A DNA stretch of 64,000 nucleotides from Deinococcus planocerae (GTDB lineage: Bacteria; Deinococcota; Deinococci; Deinococcales; Deinococcaceae), in NCBI RefSeq assembly GCF_002869765.1, contig NZ_PNOR01000015.1, positions 1 to 64,000 on the forward strand, given 5' to 3'. Numbering within the stretch: the first letter of the stretch is position 1; each line of letters begins with the position of its first letter. The translations under genes were made by a program, and so were the position numbers. Positions 44,102 through 60,673 of this stretch are shown here, piece by piece. Below the pieces are notes generated by a model that was not told where the DNA came from, made no database searches, and was given only the letters and a program-made list of their open reading frames with translations.

Positions 44102-45160
44102 TCAGTCCAGGGCGTCGGCGGCGTCCCCGAAGCGTTCTGCCAGGTGGGTGAAGCCCAGCACCCCGCACACGAACAGGCGGGTGAGCGCGGGGTCGAAGTG
44201 GCGCCCCGCCTCGCCGATGAGGTGCTCCACGGCGTCCTGATAGCTCCAGGCGGTCTTGTAGGGCCGCGCACTCGTGAGGGCGTCGAACACGTCGGCCACC
44301 GCCACGATGCGGGCGGAGAGGGGGATGCGGCCCCCCTCCAGGCCGAGGGGGTAGCCCGCGCCGTCCCAGCGCTCGTGGTGGTGGCGCACGGCCTCCACCG
44401 TCTGCACGGGCAGGAACGGCAGGTCGGCGAGGAGCTGCACCCCCCAGACCGGATGCTGGAGGATGACCTCGTACTCCAGAGGCTCGAGGGGACCGGGCTT
44501 TTGCAAGATGGCCTGGGGCACCCGCGCCTTGCCGATGTCGTGCAGGGCCGCCCCCCAGCGCACGGCGGCCACCTCGGCGGGAGACAGGCCCGAGGCCTCG
44601 GCGAGCCTCCCGGCGAAGTCCACGATCCGGCGGATGTGCTCGGCCTGCCAGGCGTCCTGGCTCACCCCCAGGAAGTTCACCGCCTCGTCGAGGGCCCGCT
44701 CGGTGTCCTGAAGCCGCTCGGCGGTGCGGAAGGCGTGCTGCGCCGCGGGGGCGAGCGGTTCGAGCGTGCCCGCCACATACTCGCCGCGCGCCCCCCACGT
44801 CACCCGCACGACGTGGGTGTGCAGCGGCGTGACGAGGGTGATCTCCTCCAGCGCCCCCTGCCCCACCCGCAGCGCCCCCGGGTGACGGGCCCGGTCATAG
44901 CGCAGCCAGCGGTGCAGCGGCTGCCCGGCGGCCTCCTCAGGCCTCACCCCGGTGACCGCCTCCCACGCCCCGCCGACCTCCAGGATCAGCCCCGCCCCGT
45001 CGAGCAGGAAAAGCGCCGACGGCTGCGCCTCCAAGAGCAGTTGCCGCAGGCCCGGACGCGCTGCGGAAGACGCGGCGGCGGGAACGGGTCGGGGAGTCGG
45101 GCGGGCCGGGGTGGAGGCGGACGGTGCCCCAAAGAAATCGAGGTCGTCAAACACGGGCAC
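44102..45160 (-). CDS. PAS-HD-GYP domain protein
   Basis: A 352-residue signalling protein. Residues about 38-135 form a PAS-like sensor (LLLEAQPSALFLLDGAGLIL; VTGVRPEEAAGQPLHRWLRY). Residues about 175-340 form an HD-GYP domain with His207-Asp208 in ALHDIGKARVP, HHHERWDGAGYP (the GYP motif) and VADVFDALTSARPYKTAW. HD-GYP domains hydrolyse cyclic di-GMP or related dinucleotides. The start is GTG 45160 with GGAG just upstream. The input signal is unknown and no transmembrane segment is present, so it is cytoplasmic. Confidence 0.93.
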   Translation of the reverse strand: MPVFDDLDFFGAPSASTPARPTPRPVPAAASSAARPGLRQLLLEAQPSALFLLDGAGLILEVGGAWEAVTGVRPEEAAGQPLHRWLRYDRARHPGALRVGQGALEEITLVTPLHTHVVRVTWGARGEYVAGTLEPLAPAAQHAFRTAERLQDTERALDEAVNFLGVSQDAWQAEHIRRIVDFAGRLAEASGLSPAEVAAVRWGAALHDIGKARVPQAILQKPGPLEPLEYEVILQHPVWGVQLLADLPFLPVQTVEAVRHHHERWDGAGYPLGLEGGRIPLSARIVAVADVFDALTSARPYKTAWSYQDAVEHLIGEAGRHFDPALTRLFVCGVLGFTHLAERFGDAADALD

Positions 45161-45482
45161 TCCGGCGGCGGCAGGGCACGGCCCGGCCCGCGCCCTGGCC
45201 CCGCACGCACCGCTTCACCCCGGCCCCCTCATTCACAGATGCAACCTAGCGCCTGCGCTGTGAGGAAGACGTGAGCAAGCCCCACAGTTCACGTCCCCTC
45301 CCCCGTCTGCCCGCATGAAGGCCGAATGAGAGGCCAGGCGAACCGCGCCCACATCGCCCTTTCTCGGCTCCCTCATCGTCCACGCCATGCTCCACGTTCT
45401 CCTTCCCGCGGGCGCATTCTAGCGCCTGGCCTCACCGAAAAGTAAAGGTTTGATGATGTCGGTCACGGCGGACCCACCGCGC
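45161..45482. other. Gene-free divergent intergenic region
   Basis: About 320 bases between the PAS-HD-GYP gene and the phosphoesterase gene. It must hold the minus-strand promoter of the former; no convincing -10/-35 pair was identified. CTAGCGCCTG occurs at 45247-45256 and again at 45420-45429. No open frame with a plausible start, no RNA gene and no strong hairpin is seen. The plus-strand TAGGGT box of the next gene begins at 45483. Confidence 0.5.
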
Positions 45483-45495
45483 TAGGGTGGGGGTC

Positions 45496-46305
45496 ATGCT
45501 GCGGGTGCTGTTCGTGGGGGACGTGTACGGGGCGCCGGGGCGCCGGGTGGTGGGGGCACACCTGCCGACCCTGCGCTCCCGCTTCGACTTCGTGGTCGTG
45601 AACGGCGAGAACGCGGCGGGGGGCTTCGGGCTGCACCGGGAGGCCGCCGACGCCATCTTGCGCGCCGGGGCGGGCTGCATCACGCTCGGCAACCACGCCT
45701 GGCACCACAAAGACGTCTTTTCCCTGATGCTCGACGAGGAGAAGTACCCCATCGTGCGGCCCCTGAACTACGCCGACCCCGGCACCCCCGGCGTGGGCTG
45801 GCGGACGTTCGAGGTGAGGACGCCGGGCGGGACCACCGAGCGGCTGACGGTCGTGAACGTGCTCGGGCGGGTCTTCATGGAGGCGGTGGCGAACCCCTTC
45901 CGGGCGCTGGACGAGCTGCTGGAGCGGGGCGACCTCGGGAGCGTCCTGGTGGACGTGCACGCCGAGGCGACGAGCGAGAAAGCGGCGCTCGCGTGGCATC
46001 TCGACGGGCGGGTGGCCGCCGTGATCGGCACGCACACCCACGTCCCCACCGCCGACACCCGCATCCTGCCGGGGGGGACGGCCTTTCAGACCGACGCGGG
46101 CTTCACCGGGCCGCGGGACAGCGTGATCGGCGCCGCCCCCGAGGGACCCGTGGCGAAGTTCCTGACCGAGCGGCCCCACCGCTTCACCGTGGCGGAGGGG
46201 CCGGCGGAGCTCAACGGGGTGATTGTCCAGATGGAGGGGGGGCGGGCTCTGGGGGTAGACCGCTACCGTTACGTGGAGGGGGACGAACATGGGCATTCGC
46301 AGTGA
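45496..46305 (+). CDS. TIGR00282 (YmdB-like) metallophosphoesterase
   Basis: A 269-residue dimetal phosphoesterase; YmdB relatives hydrolyse 2',3'-cyclic nucleotides and influence RNA turnover. Metal motifs: [49 protein letters not shown], and [10 protein letters not shown]. The end region [16 protein letters not shown] is family-specific. ATG 45496 has TAGGGT at 45483-45488, seven bases ahead. Its last 17 bases overlap ppc, so ppc is probably translated from the same mRNA. Confidence 0.95.
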   Translation: MLRVLFVGDVYGAPGRRVVGAHLPTLRSRFDFVVVNGENAAGGFGLHREAADAILRAGAGCITLGNHAWHHKDVFSLMLDEEKYPIVRPLNYADPGTPGVGWRTFEVRTPGGTTERLTVVNVLGRVFMEAVANPFRALDELLERGDLGSVLVDVHAEATSEKAALAWHLDGRVAAVIGTHTHVPTADTRILPGGTAFQTDAGFTGPRDSVIGAAPEGPVAKFLTERPHRFTVAEGPAELNGVIVQMEGGRALGVDRYRYVEGDEHGHSQ

Positions 46306-48775
46306 CGTGAACGTGCTCGGGCGCACGCTGGGGCAGGTCCTGAGGGAACAGGAGGGCGAGGCCTTTTTCGATCTCGTGGAACGCACCCGGGCCCTCGTGC
46401 GCGACGTGCGGGCCGGTGGGGACGACCGCGAGCTGCGCGCCCTGCTCTCGGGGCTGGACGCGGGGACCGCCGAGAATCTGGTGCGGGCCTTTTCCTGGTA
46501 CTTCCAGCTCGTCAACCTCGCCGAGGAGTACGAGCGGGTGCGGGTGCTCTCGGGCACCCAGGGCGTGCGGCCCCAGAGCATCGAGCAGGCCCTCGTGGAC
46601 CTCCGGGCCCAAGGGGTGAGCGCCGAGGAGGCCGAGGAGCTGCTCGCCCGGCTCGACCTGGGGCTCACCTTCACCGCACACCCCACCGAGATGCGGCGCC
46701 GGACCATCCGCCACCACCTCGTCGAAGTCGCCCGCGACATCCCCAACCTCAACGAGGCGGGGCAGGAGCGGGTGGCCGCCCACGTCGAGGCGATGTGGAG
46801 CACCCCGGAACTGCGGCGCCTCAAGCCCACCGTCCTCGACGAGGTGAAGGGCGGCCTGACCTACATCACGAGCATCGCCCAGGCCCTGCCGAACCTGCAA
46901 CGCGACCTCGCGCGCGGCTTCCGGCACGTGTACGGGCGCGACACGGACGCCCGGCTGCCCCTCTCCTTCTCCTCGTGGATGGGCGGCGACCGCGACGGCA
47001 ACCCCTTCGTGACGCCGGAGGCCACCCGCGAGGCGTTGAGTCTGCACCGCGAGCGGGCGCGCGAGTTGCTGCTGACCTCGATCCGGCAGGCATACTCCGA
47101 CCTCAGCCAGGACGAGACGGGCTCGCAGGGGCAGGGGCAGGAACCGTACCGGCGGGAGTTGCAGGCTCTTCACAATGCGATCCGCGACGGGGAGAAGGTC
47201 GAGCTGCTGCCCCGCCTGGAAGCCCTCCAGGCCCGGCTCCACACCGACGGGCAGCACCGCAGCGCGGACCAGCTTCTCACGCCGCTCCTCGCAGTGGCAC
47301 GGGTGTTCGGACAACATCTCGTGAGCCTGGATGTCCGTGAGCACAGCGCCCAGACGGGGGCGGCGGTCGCGCGGCTGCTCGCCGAGGCGGGGGGGGAGCC
47401 GGATTACCAGAACCTGCCCGAGCACGCCAAGCAGGAGATTCTTACCCACGAGTTGCGCTCGCGCCGTCCCCTCTGGCCCGCCGGGGAAGACTTGCCGGAG
47501 GAATTGGAAAAGGCCATCGGCCCGGTCCGCGAGGTGCAGGCGGCAACCAAGCTCGTCGGTCCCCGCGCCTTCGGACGGTATGTCATCAGCATGAGCGAGA
47601 GCGTGTCGGACGTGCTCGAACCGCTGCTGCTCGCCCGCGAGGTGGGCTTCCGGGTGCTGCCCGTGCCCCTCTTCGAGACGCTGGCCGACCTCTCCCGCGC
47701 CCCGCAGGTCGTGTGGGAACTCCTCAGCCTGCCCGAGTACCGCGCGGTGCTGGGTGAGGACGTGCAGGAGATCATGCTGGGCTACAGCGACTCGAACAAG
47801 GACACGGGCTTTCTGGCCGCGAACTGGGCGCTGCACGAGGCCCAGCGCCGGGTCAGCGACGTGTGCCGCCGGGCGGGGGTGCGGTGGCGGTTCTTCCACG
47901 GGCGCGGCACGAGCATCGGGCGGGGGGGCGGCCCGGCGAGCCGCGCGATCCTGGGTCAGCCCGCCGGGACCATCGACGTGGGGCTGCGGATCACCGAGCA
48001 GGGGGAGGCGCTCGCCGACAAGTACAGCCACCCGGTCCTCGCGCGGCGCAACCTCGAACAGGCACTCTACGGCTTGATGCTCGCCGCCGCCCGGCCCGCG
48101 CAGGACCCGCCCGCCGAGTGGATGGAGGCGATGGAGCGGGCCGCAGGAGCGAGTGCCGCCGCCTACCGCGCCCTGGTGGACGACCCGGCCTTTATCCCCT
48201 TCTTCGAGGACGTGACGCCCATCCACGAGATCGCCCGGCTGAACATCGCCTCGCGGCCCGTGCGGCGGCCCGGGGCGCCGAGCCTGTCGAACCTGCGCGC
48301 GATCCCCTGGGTGATGAGCTGGACGCAAAACCGGGCGAACCTCCCCGGCTGGTACGGTCTGGCGGAGGGCCTGCGAGAGATCGGCCCGGACCTCGCGCGC
48401 ACGATGTATGCCGGGTGGCCCTTCTTCCGCACGATCCTCGACAACGCGCAGATGAGCCTCGCCAAGAGCGACTTCCTGATCTTCGGCGAATACCTGCGGC
48501 TTACAGATAATCACGACCTCGCCGGGCGGCTGAAGGGGACGTTCGACGAGACGGTCTGCCTGGTGCAGGAGGCGGTGGGCGCCGAGCTGCTGGCGAACGA
48601 GCCGCGGCTGCGCGAGAGCATCGGGCTGCGCAACCCGTACATCGACCCCATCCACCGCATCCAGGCCGAGCTGCTGCGGCGCGCCCGCTCTTCGGAGGGC
48701 GGCCTGGACGAGTTCGAGCGCCCGCTGATGGTGAGCCTCCAGGGGATCGCGGCGGGGGTGCGGAATACGGGGTGA
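46289..48775 (+). CDS. ppc: Phosphoenolpyruvate carboxylase
   Basis: Adds bicarbonate to PEP to form oxaloacetate, refilling the TCA cycle. The 828-residue protein has the catalytic His131 in [12 protein letters not shown], the metal/substrate loop [33 protein letters not shown] (Gly-rich loop) and the conserved RNTG C-terminus needed for activity. It is somewhat shorter than the roughly 880-residue E. coli enzyme. GGAGG precedes ATG 46289, which lies inside the upstream phosphoesterase gene. Confidence 0.97.
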   Translation: MGIRSDVNVLGRTLGQVLREQEGEAFFDLVERTRALVRDVRAGGDDRELRALLSGLDAGTAENLVRAFSWYFQLVNLAEEYERVRVLSGTQGVRPQSIEQALVDLRAQGVSAEEAEELLARLDLGLTFTAHPTEMRRRTIRHHLVEVARDIPNLNEAGQERVAAHVEAMWSTPELRRLKPTVLDEVKGGLTYITSIAQALPNLQRDLARGFRHVYGRDTDARLPLSFSSWMGGDRDGNPFVTPEATREALSLHRERARELLLTSIRQAYSDLSQDETGSQGQGQEPYRRELQALHNAIRDGEKVELLPRLEALQARLHTDGQHRSADQLLTPLLAVARVFGQHLVSLDVREHSAQTGAAVARLLAEAGGEPDYQNLPEHAKQEILTHELRSRRPLWPAGEDLPEELEKAIGPVREVQAATKLVGPRAFGRYVISMSESVSDVLEPLLLAREVGFRVLPVPLFETLADLSRAPQVVWELLSLPEYRAVLGEDVQEIMLGYSDSNKDTGFLAANWALHEAQRRVSDVCRRAGVRWRFFHGRGTSIGRGGGPASRAILGQPAGTIDVGLRITEQGEALADKYSHPVLARRNLEQALYGLMLAAARPAQDPPAEWMEAMERAAGASAAAYRALVDDPAFIPFFEDVTPIHEIARLNIASRPVRRPGAPSLSNLRAIPWVMSWTQNRANLPGWYGLAEGLREIGPDLARTMYAGWPFFRTILDNAQMSLAKSDFLIFGEYLRLTDNHDLAGRLKGTFDETVCLVQEAVGAELLANEPRLRESIGLRNPYIDPIHRIQAELLRRARSSEGGLDEFERPLMVSLQGIAAGVRNTG

Positions 48776-48878
48776 GGCGTCTTCCAGACCCTGAGAGTCA
48801 GCGGCCATCGAAGTCCCTTCTCCGCTGCCTACGTCATCGGGCGGAGGCGGTGCTGCCCTTTTTGGGCCACAGTAGGGT

Positions 48879-49613
48879 GTGGAAGGTCAACTCCCCGAAC
48901 GCTGCTACACGATCTGGTTTTCCCAGCGCACGGGCAGCACCCTGCTGTGCGAAGCCCTGCGGTCCACGGGCATTGCGGGAAGAATCTCCGAACAGCTCAA
49001 TGAGCGTGACCCACAGGCGACGACGCTCGAAGACCTGCGGGACATGGTGCGGGAGGGCACGACGCCGAACGGCGTGTTCGGCCTGAAGTACGGGCCGGAT
49101 CAGCGGTTCGGGCCGTGGATGCAGACCTTCCGAAGGGAACTGGCCCTCTCCCCGGAGGTGCCCCGCCCGGACGTTTGGGAGGCCGTGTTTCCCAGCTCCC
49201 GGCATCTCTACATGACGCGCCGCAACAAGGTCCGGCTGGCCGTGTCGTGGTGGCGGGCCATCGTCTCGGGGGAGTGGCACCGCGAGCGGGGGCAGGCGCC
49301 ACAGGCGGGGGACCTGCAAGGCCGCTACTCCTTCGACGCGATCAACCACCTCTTTGCCGAGTGCAGTCTGCGCGAGGCGGCCACCGAGGAGTTCTTCGCC
49401 GAGGGAGGCGTCCTGCCCCTCACGCTCGTCTACGAGGACTTCATCCGCGACTACGAGGGGACGGTTCGGGCGGTGCTGGCGTATCTGGACCTCCCCACCG
49501 ACGTTTCCATCGCTCCCCCGGCGTTCGAACGGCTGGCGGACGGGCTGACGGAGGAATGGGTGCAGCGCTTCCGGGAGGAACGTCAGGCGGGCTGGAGCAA
49601 CCGCGTCTGGTAA
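48879..49613 (+). CDS. Stf0-type sulfotransferase
   Basis: A 244-residue PAPS-dependent sulfotransferase of the Stf0 family, whose known member makes trehalose-2-sulfate in mycobacteria. The 5'-phosphosulfate loop is WFSQRTGSTLLCEAL near the N-terminus, and the 3'-phosphate region is YMTRRNKVRLAVSWWRA. LVYEDFIRDYEGTVRAVLAYL is also typical. GTG 48879 is the only plausible start near the domain; a TAGGGT at 48873-48878 abuts it, which is too close for the usual leaderless spacing. The acceptor is unknown. Sulfated trehalose or glycolipid in this group would be unusual. Confidence 0.86.
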   Translation: MEGQLPERCYTIWFSQRTGSTLLCEALRSTGIAGRISEQLNERDPQATTLEDLRDMVREGTTPNGVFGLKYGPDQRFGPWMQTFRRELALSPEVPRPDVWEAVFPSSRHLYMTRRNKVRLAVSWWRAIVSGEWHRERGQAPQAGDLQGRYSFDAINHLFAECSLREAATEEFFAEGGVLPLTLVYEDFIRDYEGTVRAVLAYLDLPTDVSIAPPAFERLADGLTEEWVQRFREERQAGWSNRVW

Positions 49614-49693
49614 TGGCTCAAGGAGAGGGGACCGGGAAGCGAACGGCTGAGCTGGGACGTGCCTCCCGCCTTTCCCCTACCATGTCCCCACCT

Positions 49694-51151
<1,458 letters not shown>

Positions 51152-51220
51152 GGGGCGTCAGGAAGGGGTGAGGCGTTCGGAACGGGGCCGCCCCCCTCCC
51201 CCTGCACTACCATGCTCCCC

Positions 51221-52855
51221 GTGCGTTCTCCCCTGCCCCGCGCCGTCCGGACCCGCCTGGAAACCGGGCGGCTGGTCGTGCTCAGCGTGGCGCTCGGCGC
51301 GCTGGTGGGAGGGCTGTGTATCCCGCTGCGGCTGGGGCTCGACCTGTTGGTGCGGCTGGGGGGCCAGGTCACGGGCTACTCGCCCCCCGGCACTCCGGGC
51401 GAGGGCGGGCTGCTGATGGCCTTCGTCGGACCGGCGCTGCCGTGGGGGCTGCTCGCCCTGCCGGTGGTCGGCGCCGCCTATGCGTGGCTGGTGCCGAGGG
51501 AGACGGGCGACCCTCTCACGGGACTCGTGGGGGGCTACCACGCGCGGGGGCAGTGGCCCGCCCCGGTCTTCCAGCTCCGGACGCTGGCGGGCACCCTGCT
51601 GGGGTACGGGGCCGGGCTGCTCGTGGGCCGGGACGCCCCCTTCACGCTGGTGGGGCAACTCGGGGCGCGGGTGTTGCAGCGGGCCACCCGGCTCGACGCG
51701 GTGGAGGCGCGCACCCTGACGCTGGCGGGGGCGGCGGCGGGGCTGGGGGCGGTGCTCCACGCGCCCCTGGCGGCGGCGGTCCTTGTCACCGAGGTCTTGT
51801 ACCGCCGCTTCGAGTTCGAGTTCGAGGTGCTGATGCCCTGCGTGCTCGCCTCGGTGGCGGCGTACGCGGTGTACGGGGCGGCCTTCGGGTTCACGCCCCT
51901 GTTCAGCGCCCTGGACCTCCAGGTGCCCGCGGGGCCCCAGTGGGCGGGCTTCGCCGGGGTGGCGCTGGCGGTGACGCTGGCGGGCTGGGCGTCCGTGTTC
52001 GCCTGCCGGGTGCTGCCGGACGCCTGGTTGGCCGGAGCCCCGCGCGTGGTCCTGGGCGGCGGCTTCGGGCTGCTCACGGCGGCGCTCGCCCTCGGCACCC
52101 CCGCGGTGCTCGGCGACGGGTCGGGCTGGGTGCAACTCGGGCTCTCGGGCTTTCTCGGGCCGGAGGCGGTGGGGGTCGGCGCGTGGCGCTGGCTCCTCCT
52201 CGCGCTGGGGGCGCGGCTGGCCTTCGGGGGGGGCGTGCTGCCCTCGGTAGGGGTGGGCGGGCTGCTCGGCACGGGAGCGGCGACGTGGCTCGGCGTGGAC
52301 CCGGCGGTCGGCGCGCTCGTCGGGGCGGTGGCCTTCCTGACCGCCACGCTGAACGTGCCCGTCGCGGCGGCGCTGCTGGCGGTCGCGTGGGGGGGAGACG
52401 CCATGCTGCCCACCGCGCTGCTCACGGCGGGGCTGGCCCACCTGATCAGCGGCGAGGGCGGGCTGCTCCCCGGTCAGGCCCGCTCCCGCGCCGCGAGCCC
52501 CGTCCACGCGGGGGGGGCCCTGACGCTGCTCCCCGAGGGGGTGCGGCTCTCCCCCCGCCGCCCTCCCGAGGGCTCCCCGGGCGCCCCGCTGGACGCTCCC
52601 GCCGGGGAGGGTGGACCCACCCCCCTCTCCTCCGACCGGGAGCTGTACCGGCGGGCCGTGCCGACCGGGTGGCAGGGCGCGCGGCTTTCGGTCCTCTCCC
52701 TCCCTCCCGGCGTGGAAGTCGTGGGCGTCGTGCGGGAGGGCACCGTGCGCCCGCCGCGCCCCGAGCTGCGCCTCACCGCCGAGGACGAACTCGTGTTTCT
52801 CGCGCGCCCCGACGCCTACGCCGCCCTGGAAGGGGTGCTGCGGCTGCCGGGGTGA
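51221..52855 (+). CDS. ClC-family chloride channel/transporter with RCK_C-like tail
   Basis: A 544-residue membrane protein of the ClC fold. Family landmarks are GLVGGYHARGQ, VGRDAPFTLVGQLGAR (in place of GREGPxxQ), AAGLGAVLHAPLAAAVLVTE (shown as 20 residues) and GGVLPSVGVGGLLG (in place of GxFxP). The gating Glu of GREGP is Asp here. From about residue 455 a soluble domain, LSVLSLPPGVEVVGVVREG ... DELVFLARPD, resembles TrkA-C/RCK_C ligand-binding domains. GTG 51221 has TACCAT at 51208-51213, seven bases ahead; ATG 51212 overlaps that box. The ion and direction are uncertain. Confidence 0.88.
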   Translation: MRSPLPRAVRTRLETGRLVVLSVALGALVGGLCIPLRLGLDLLVRLGGQVTGYSPPGTPGEGGLLMAFVGPALPWGLLALPVVGAAYAWLVPRETGDPLTGLVGGYHARGQWPAPVFQLRTLAGTLLGYGAGLLVGRDAPFTLVGQLGARVLQRATRLDAVEARTLTLAGAAAGLGAVLHAPLAAAVLVTEVLYRRFEFEFEVLMPCVLASVAAYAVYGAAFGFTPLFSALDLQVPAGPQWAGFAGVALAVTLAGWASVFACRVLPDAWLAGAPRVVLGGGFGLLTAALALGTPAVLGDGSGWVQLGLSGFLGPEAVGVGAWRWLLLALGARLAFGGGVLPSVGVGGLLGTGAATWLGVDPAVGALVGAVAFLTATLNVPVAAALLAVAWGGDAMLPTALLTAGLAHLISGEGGLLPGQARSRAASPVHAGGALTLLPEGVRLSPRRPPEGSPGAPLDAPAGEGGPTPLSSDRELYRRAVPTGWQGARLSVLSLPPGVEVVGVVREGTVRPPRPELRLTAEDELVFLARPDAYAALEGVLRLPG

Positions 52856-52908
52856 GGGCTGTCCCCCCATCCTGAACGGCCCTCCCGGACCGTGCCCATA
52901 ATGCCCGG

Positions 52909-54153
<1,245 letters not shown>

Positions 54154-54240
54154 GGCCGCTTGGTGTCCTGGGTTGAACCGGGCGAGGACCGCCCTCCGTA
54201 TGCTGGAGAGAAGAGGCCCCCTTCGCCGCCCAGGAGACCC

Positions 54241-55229
<989 letters not shown>

Positions 55230-55233
<4 letters not shown>

Positions 55234-55871
55234 CGGTCCAGCCTCCCGCCCGAGCCCCCCGCCGCCCCCTCCCCTGGCTCGTCCCGGCGGTGACGGCAGG
55301 CGGCCTCCTCCCCCTCGCCGTGATGTTTCTGGACGCGTGGACGGGGGCGCTCGGCGCGAATCCGGTTCAGCGCACCCTGCACCAGACCGGGCTCCTCACG
55401 CTCGTGCTGCTCATCCTCTCGCTCGCCTGCACGCCGCTGCGGCTGGTGTTCCGCTGGACGTGGCCCGCGCGCGTCCGTAAGGCGCTGGGCCTGCTCGCCT
55501 TCGGGTATGCCGCGCTGCATTTTTTGATCTACCTGTTCGACCAGGGTTTTGTGCCTAGCGCCATCGTCACGGACGTGCTGGAGCGGCCCTTCATCACGGT
55601 GGGCTTCACGGCGCTCCTGCTCCTCTTGCCGCTGGCGCTGACGAGCCGGGCAGACTCGGTGCGGCGCCTGGGCTTCGCGCGCTGGCAACGGCTGCACAGG
55701 CTCGTCTACGTGTCGGTGGGTCTCGCCGCCCTGCACTACTGGTGGGGGGTCAAGAAAGATCACACCGCGCCGTTCCTGGCCGTCCTCGCCATTGCGGCGC
55801 TGTTCGCGGTGCGGCGGATCTGGAAGCGGAGGCCACCCGTCCGGACGCGGGCCACGCAGCCGGGCGACTGA
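55230..55871 (+). CDS. msrQ: Heme b membrane subunit MsrQ
   Basis: Inner-membrane ferric-reductase-like protein that passes quinol or flavin electrons to MsrP. The 213-residue protein has about six hydrophobic segments and conserved heme-ligand His in ALHFLIYLF and in [34 protein letters not shown] also holds the family His. TTG 55230 overlaps the msrP stop, so the two subunits are translationally coupled. Confidence 0.94.
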
Positions 55872-55891
55872 CCCCCTCGGTGGGCCAACCC

Positions 55892-56677
55892 TCAGTGACC
55901 CAGAATCTTGCCTAGGAACGCCTGCGCGCGCTCGTGCTGCGGGTTGGTGTAGAACTCCTCAGGCGTCGTGTCCTCCACGATCTGGCCCTGGTCGAAAAAG
56001 AGGATGCGGTCGGCCACCTCCCGCGCAAAACCCATCTCGTGCGTGACGACGAGCATCGTCATGCCGGTGCGCGCGAGTTCTTTCATGACGTCGAGGACTT
56101 CCTTGATCATCTCGGGGTCGAGGGCCGAGGTCGGCTCGTCGAAGAGCATCACCTTGGGATCCATCGCCAGGGCGCGGGCGATGGCGACGCGCTGCTGCTG
56201 CCCGCCGGAAAGCTGCGCCGGGTACTTGCGCGCCTGCTCCTCGATCCCGACGCGGCGCAACAACTCCAGCCCGCGCCGCTCGGCCTCGGCCTTGCTCGTC
56301 TTGCGCACGCGGGTCGGGGCCAGCGTGATGTTCTCCAGCACGGTGAGGTGTGGAAAAAGGTTGAAGGACTGAAAGACCATCCCGACCTCGCGCCGGATCG
56401 CGTCGAGGTTGCGCGCGCCCTGGAGGGGGATGCCGTCCACCGTGATGGAGCCGCCGTCGTGCGGGTCGAGCGCGTTGATCGTGCGGATGAAGGTGCTCTT
56501 GCCGCTGCCCGACGGCCCGATGATGACCACGACCTCGCCGGGCCGGACACTCATGCTCACCCCGCGCAGGGCCTGGAAGCTCCCGAAGTGCTTGTGCACG
56601 TCCTGCGCCACGATGATGGGCGCCGCCGCCTGGGCACTCGTGCTGACGGAGACGGGGCCGGTGCTCGTGTGGGTCAT
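55892..56677 (-). CDS. Polar amino acid ABC transporter ATP-binding protein, GlnQ-like
   Basis: A 261-residue ATPase with Walker [15 protein letters not shown]-loop [17 protein letters not shown], signature [15 protein letters not shown], Walker [14 protein letters not shown] and the switch His in VVTHEMGFA. The [14 protein letters not shown] stretch marks the polar-amino-acid (HisP/GlnQ) subgroup. ATG 56677 has TACACT on the minus strand at 56689-56684, six bases ahead. The likely partners, permease (60674) and binding protein (61647), lie about 4 kb to the right, beyond a TRAP transporter. Confidence 0.94.
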   Translation of the reverse strand: MTHTSTGPVSVSTSAQAAAPIIVAQDVHKHFGSFQALRGVSMSVRPGEVVVIIGPSGSGKSTFIRTINALDPHDGGSITVDGIPLQGARNLDAIRREVGMVFQSFNLFPHLTVLENITLAPTRVRKTSKAEAERRGLELLRRVGIEEQARKYPAQLSGGQQQRVAIARALAMDPKVMLFDEPTSALDPEMIKEVLDVMKELARTGMTMLVVTHEMGFAREVADRILFFDQGQIVEDTTPEEFYTNPQHERAQAFLGKILGH

Positions 56678-56719
56678 GGGGGGAGTGTACAGGCAAACGT
56701 CGGGGGCGAGTTCTGACTG

Positions 56720-57241
56720 TCAGGGAACACTTCGTAAACGTTCTTGGAGCCGCGCCGCGATGTCCAGCATCTCTTGCTCTGCCAATTCGACGACGCCGCA
56801 CTCCGCCATAAGAAAGCGAAACTGCTGCTCGTCGTAGGGCACGCCGGGGGGCAGGGAGACGACGTGCCAGTGGACGTGGCTGTTCCCCTCGTCGCTGCCG
56901 AGGGAGAGGATAGAGACCCGTTCGGTTGGCAACTCCTGCCGCAGGGCTTCAGCGACGTGGTACACGACCGTCTGGAGATGCAGGTACTCGGCGAGCGTGA
57001 AGTCGTACGTGACCTGTTCCCGGTGCTCGCGGGGGACGACGAGCGTATAACCGAGCGCCTGCACGAGGTGCCTGCCCTCCCTGTTCGGCGCGCGGGCCAG
57101 GAACGCCACCGCAAGGTCATCTTGATACAGCCGGTGATGGTGATAGTCGGGGTTGCCCTTCAGGAACTCGCAGATGAAACAAGGCCCCGTCCGCGTGCGC
57201 CGCACGTAGCTCTCCAGATCGAAAGGCCGACGTTCCCGCAT
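56720..57241 (-). CDS. HIT-family protein
   Basis: A 173-residue histidine-triad nucleotide hydrolase or transferase. The triad reads NSHVHWHVVSL near residue 120. GPCFICEFLKGNPDYHHHRLY has the N-terminal Cys/His pattern of a possible Zn site, and YTLVVPREHREQV precedes the triad. Likely substrates are AMP-lysine type or dinucleotide compounds. ATG 57241 has TACGTT on the minus strand at 57252-57247, five bases ahead. Confidence 0.92.
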   Translation of the reverse strand: MRERRPFDLESYVRRTRTGPCFICEFLKGNPDYHHHRLYQDDLAVAFLARAPNREGRHLVQALGYTLVVPREHREQVTYDFTLAEYLHLQTVVYHVAEALRQELPTERVSILSLGSDEGNSHVHWHVVSLPPGVPYDEQQFRFLMAECGVVELAEQEMLDIAARLQERLRSVP

Positions 57242-57315
57242 GGCTGAACGTAACACGGAGGTCGGTGCACGCTCGGCACCCTGCCTGTGGAACCGCCTCC
57301 AGTCCCGCCCCGTGC

Positions 57316-57321
57316 TAAAAT
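57316..57321 (+). promoter_or_regulatory. Probable -10 box of the TAXI-TRAP genes
   Basis: TAAAAT, the best match to TATAAT in the region, gives a leader of about 45 nt with AAGGAG before ATG 57374. No good -35 is seen. Confidence 0.5.
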
Positions 57322-57373
57322 TCACGCCACCCGCCGCACCGGCAACCCCCACCGTTGCCCACAAGGAGCCTCC

Positions 57374-58330
<957 letters not shown>

Positions 58331-58361
58331 TCGCCCGCGCGGTCTGACGCGTGGTCTAAAC

Positions 58362-58397
58362 GGAGGCCAGTCGCTCGCACCACCGCGGCTGGCCTCC
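58362..58397 (+). terminator. Intercistronic hairpin, possible attenuator
   Basis: GGAGGCCAG at 58362-58370 pairs perfectly with CTGGCCTCC at 58389-58397 over an 18-nt loop. No T run follows. Between a binding-protein gene and its permease gene such a hairpin typically protects the upstream mRNA or lets only part of transcription through. Confidence 0.5.
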
Positions 58398-58422
58398 GCG
58401 CCTTCCAGGGGATGAGGAGCCT

Positions 58423-60597
<2,175 letters not shown>

Positions 60598-60617
60598 GGG
60601 GGGAGTCGCCAGCCGCC

Positions 60618-60656
60618 AGGAACAGCCCCCGGCCTGACGGTTCGGGGGCTGTTCCT
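60618..60656. terminator. Convergent terminator hairpin
   Basis: AGGAACAGCCCCCG at 60618-60631 pairs with CGGGGGCTGTTCCT at 60643-60656. An outer pair GTCGCCA/TGGCGAC (60606-60612, 60662-60668) extends the structure. It lies between convergent genes and can serve both, with GTTCT on the plus side. Confidence 0.75.
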
Positions 60657-60673
60657 GTTCTGGTGGCGACGAC

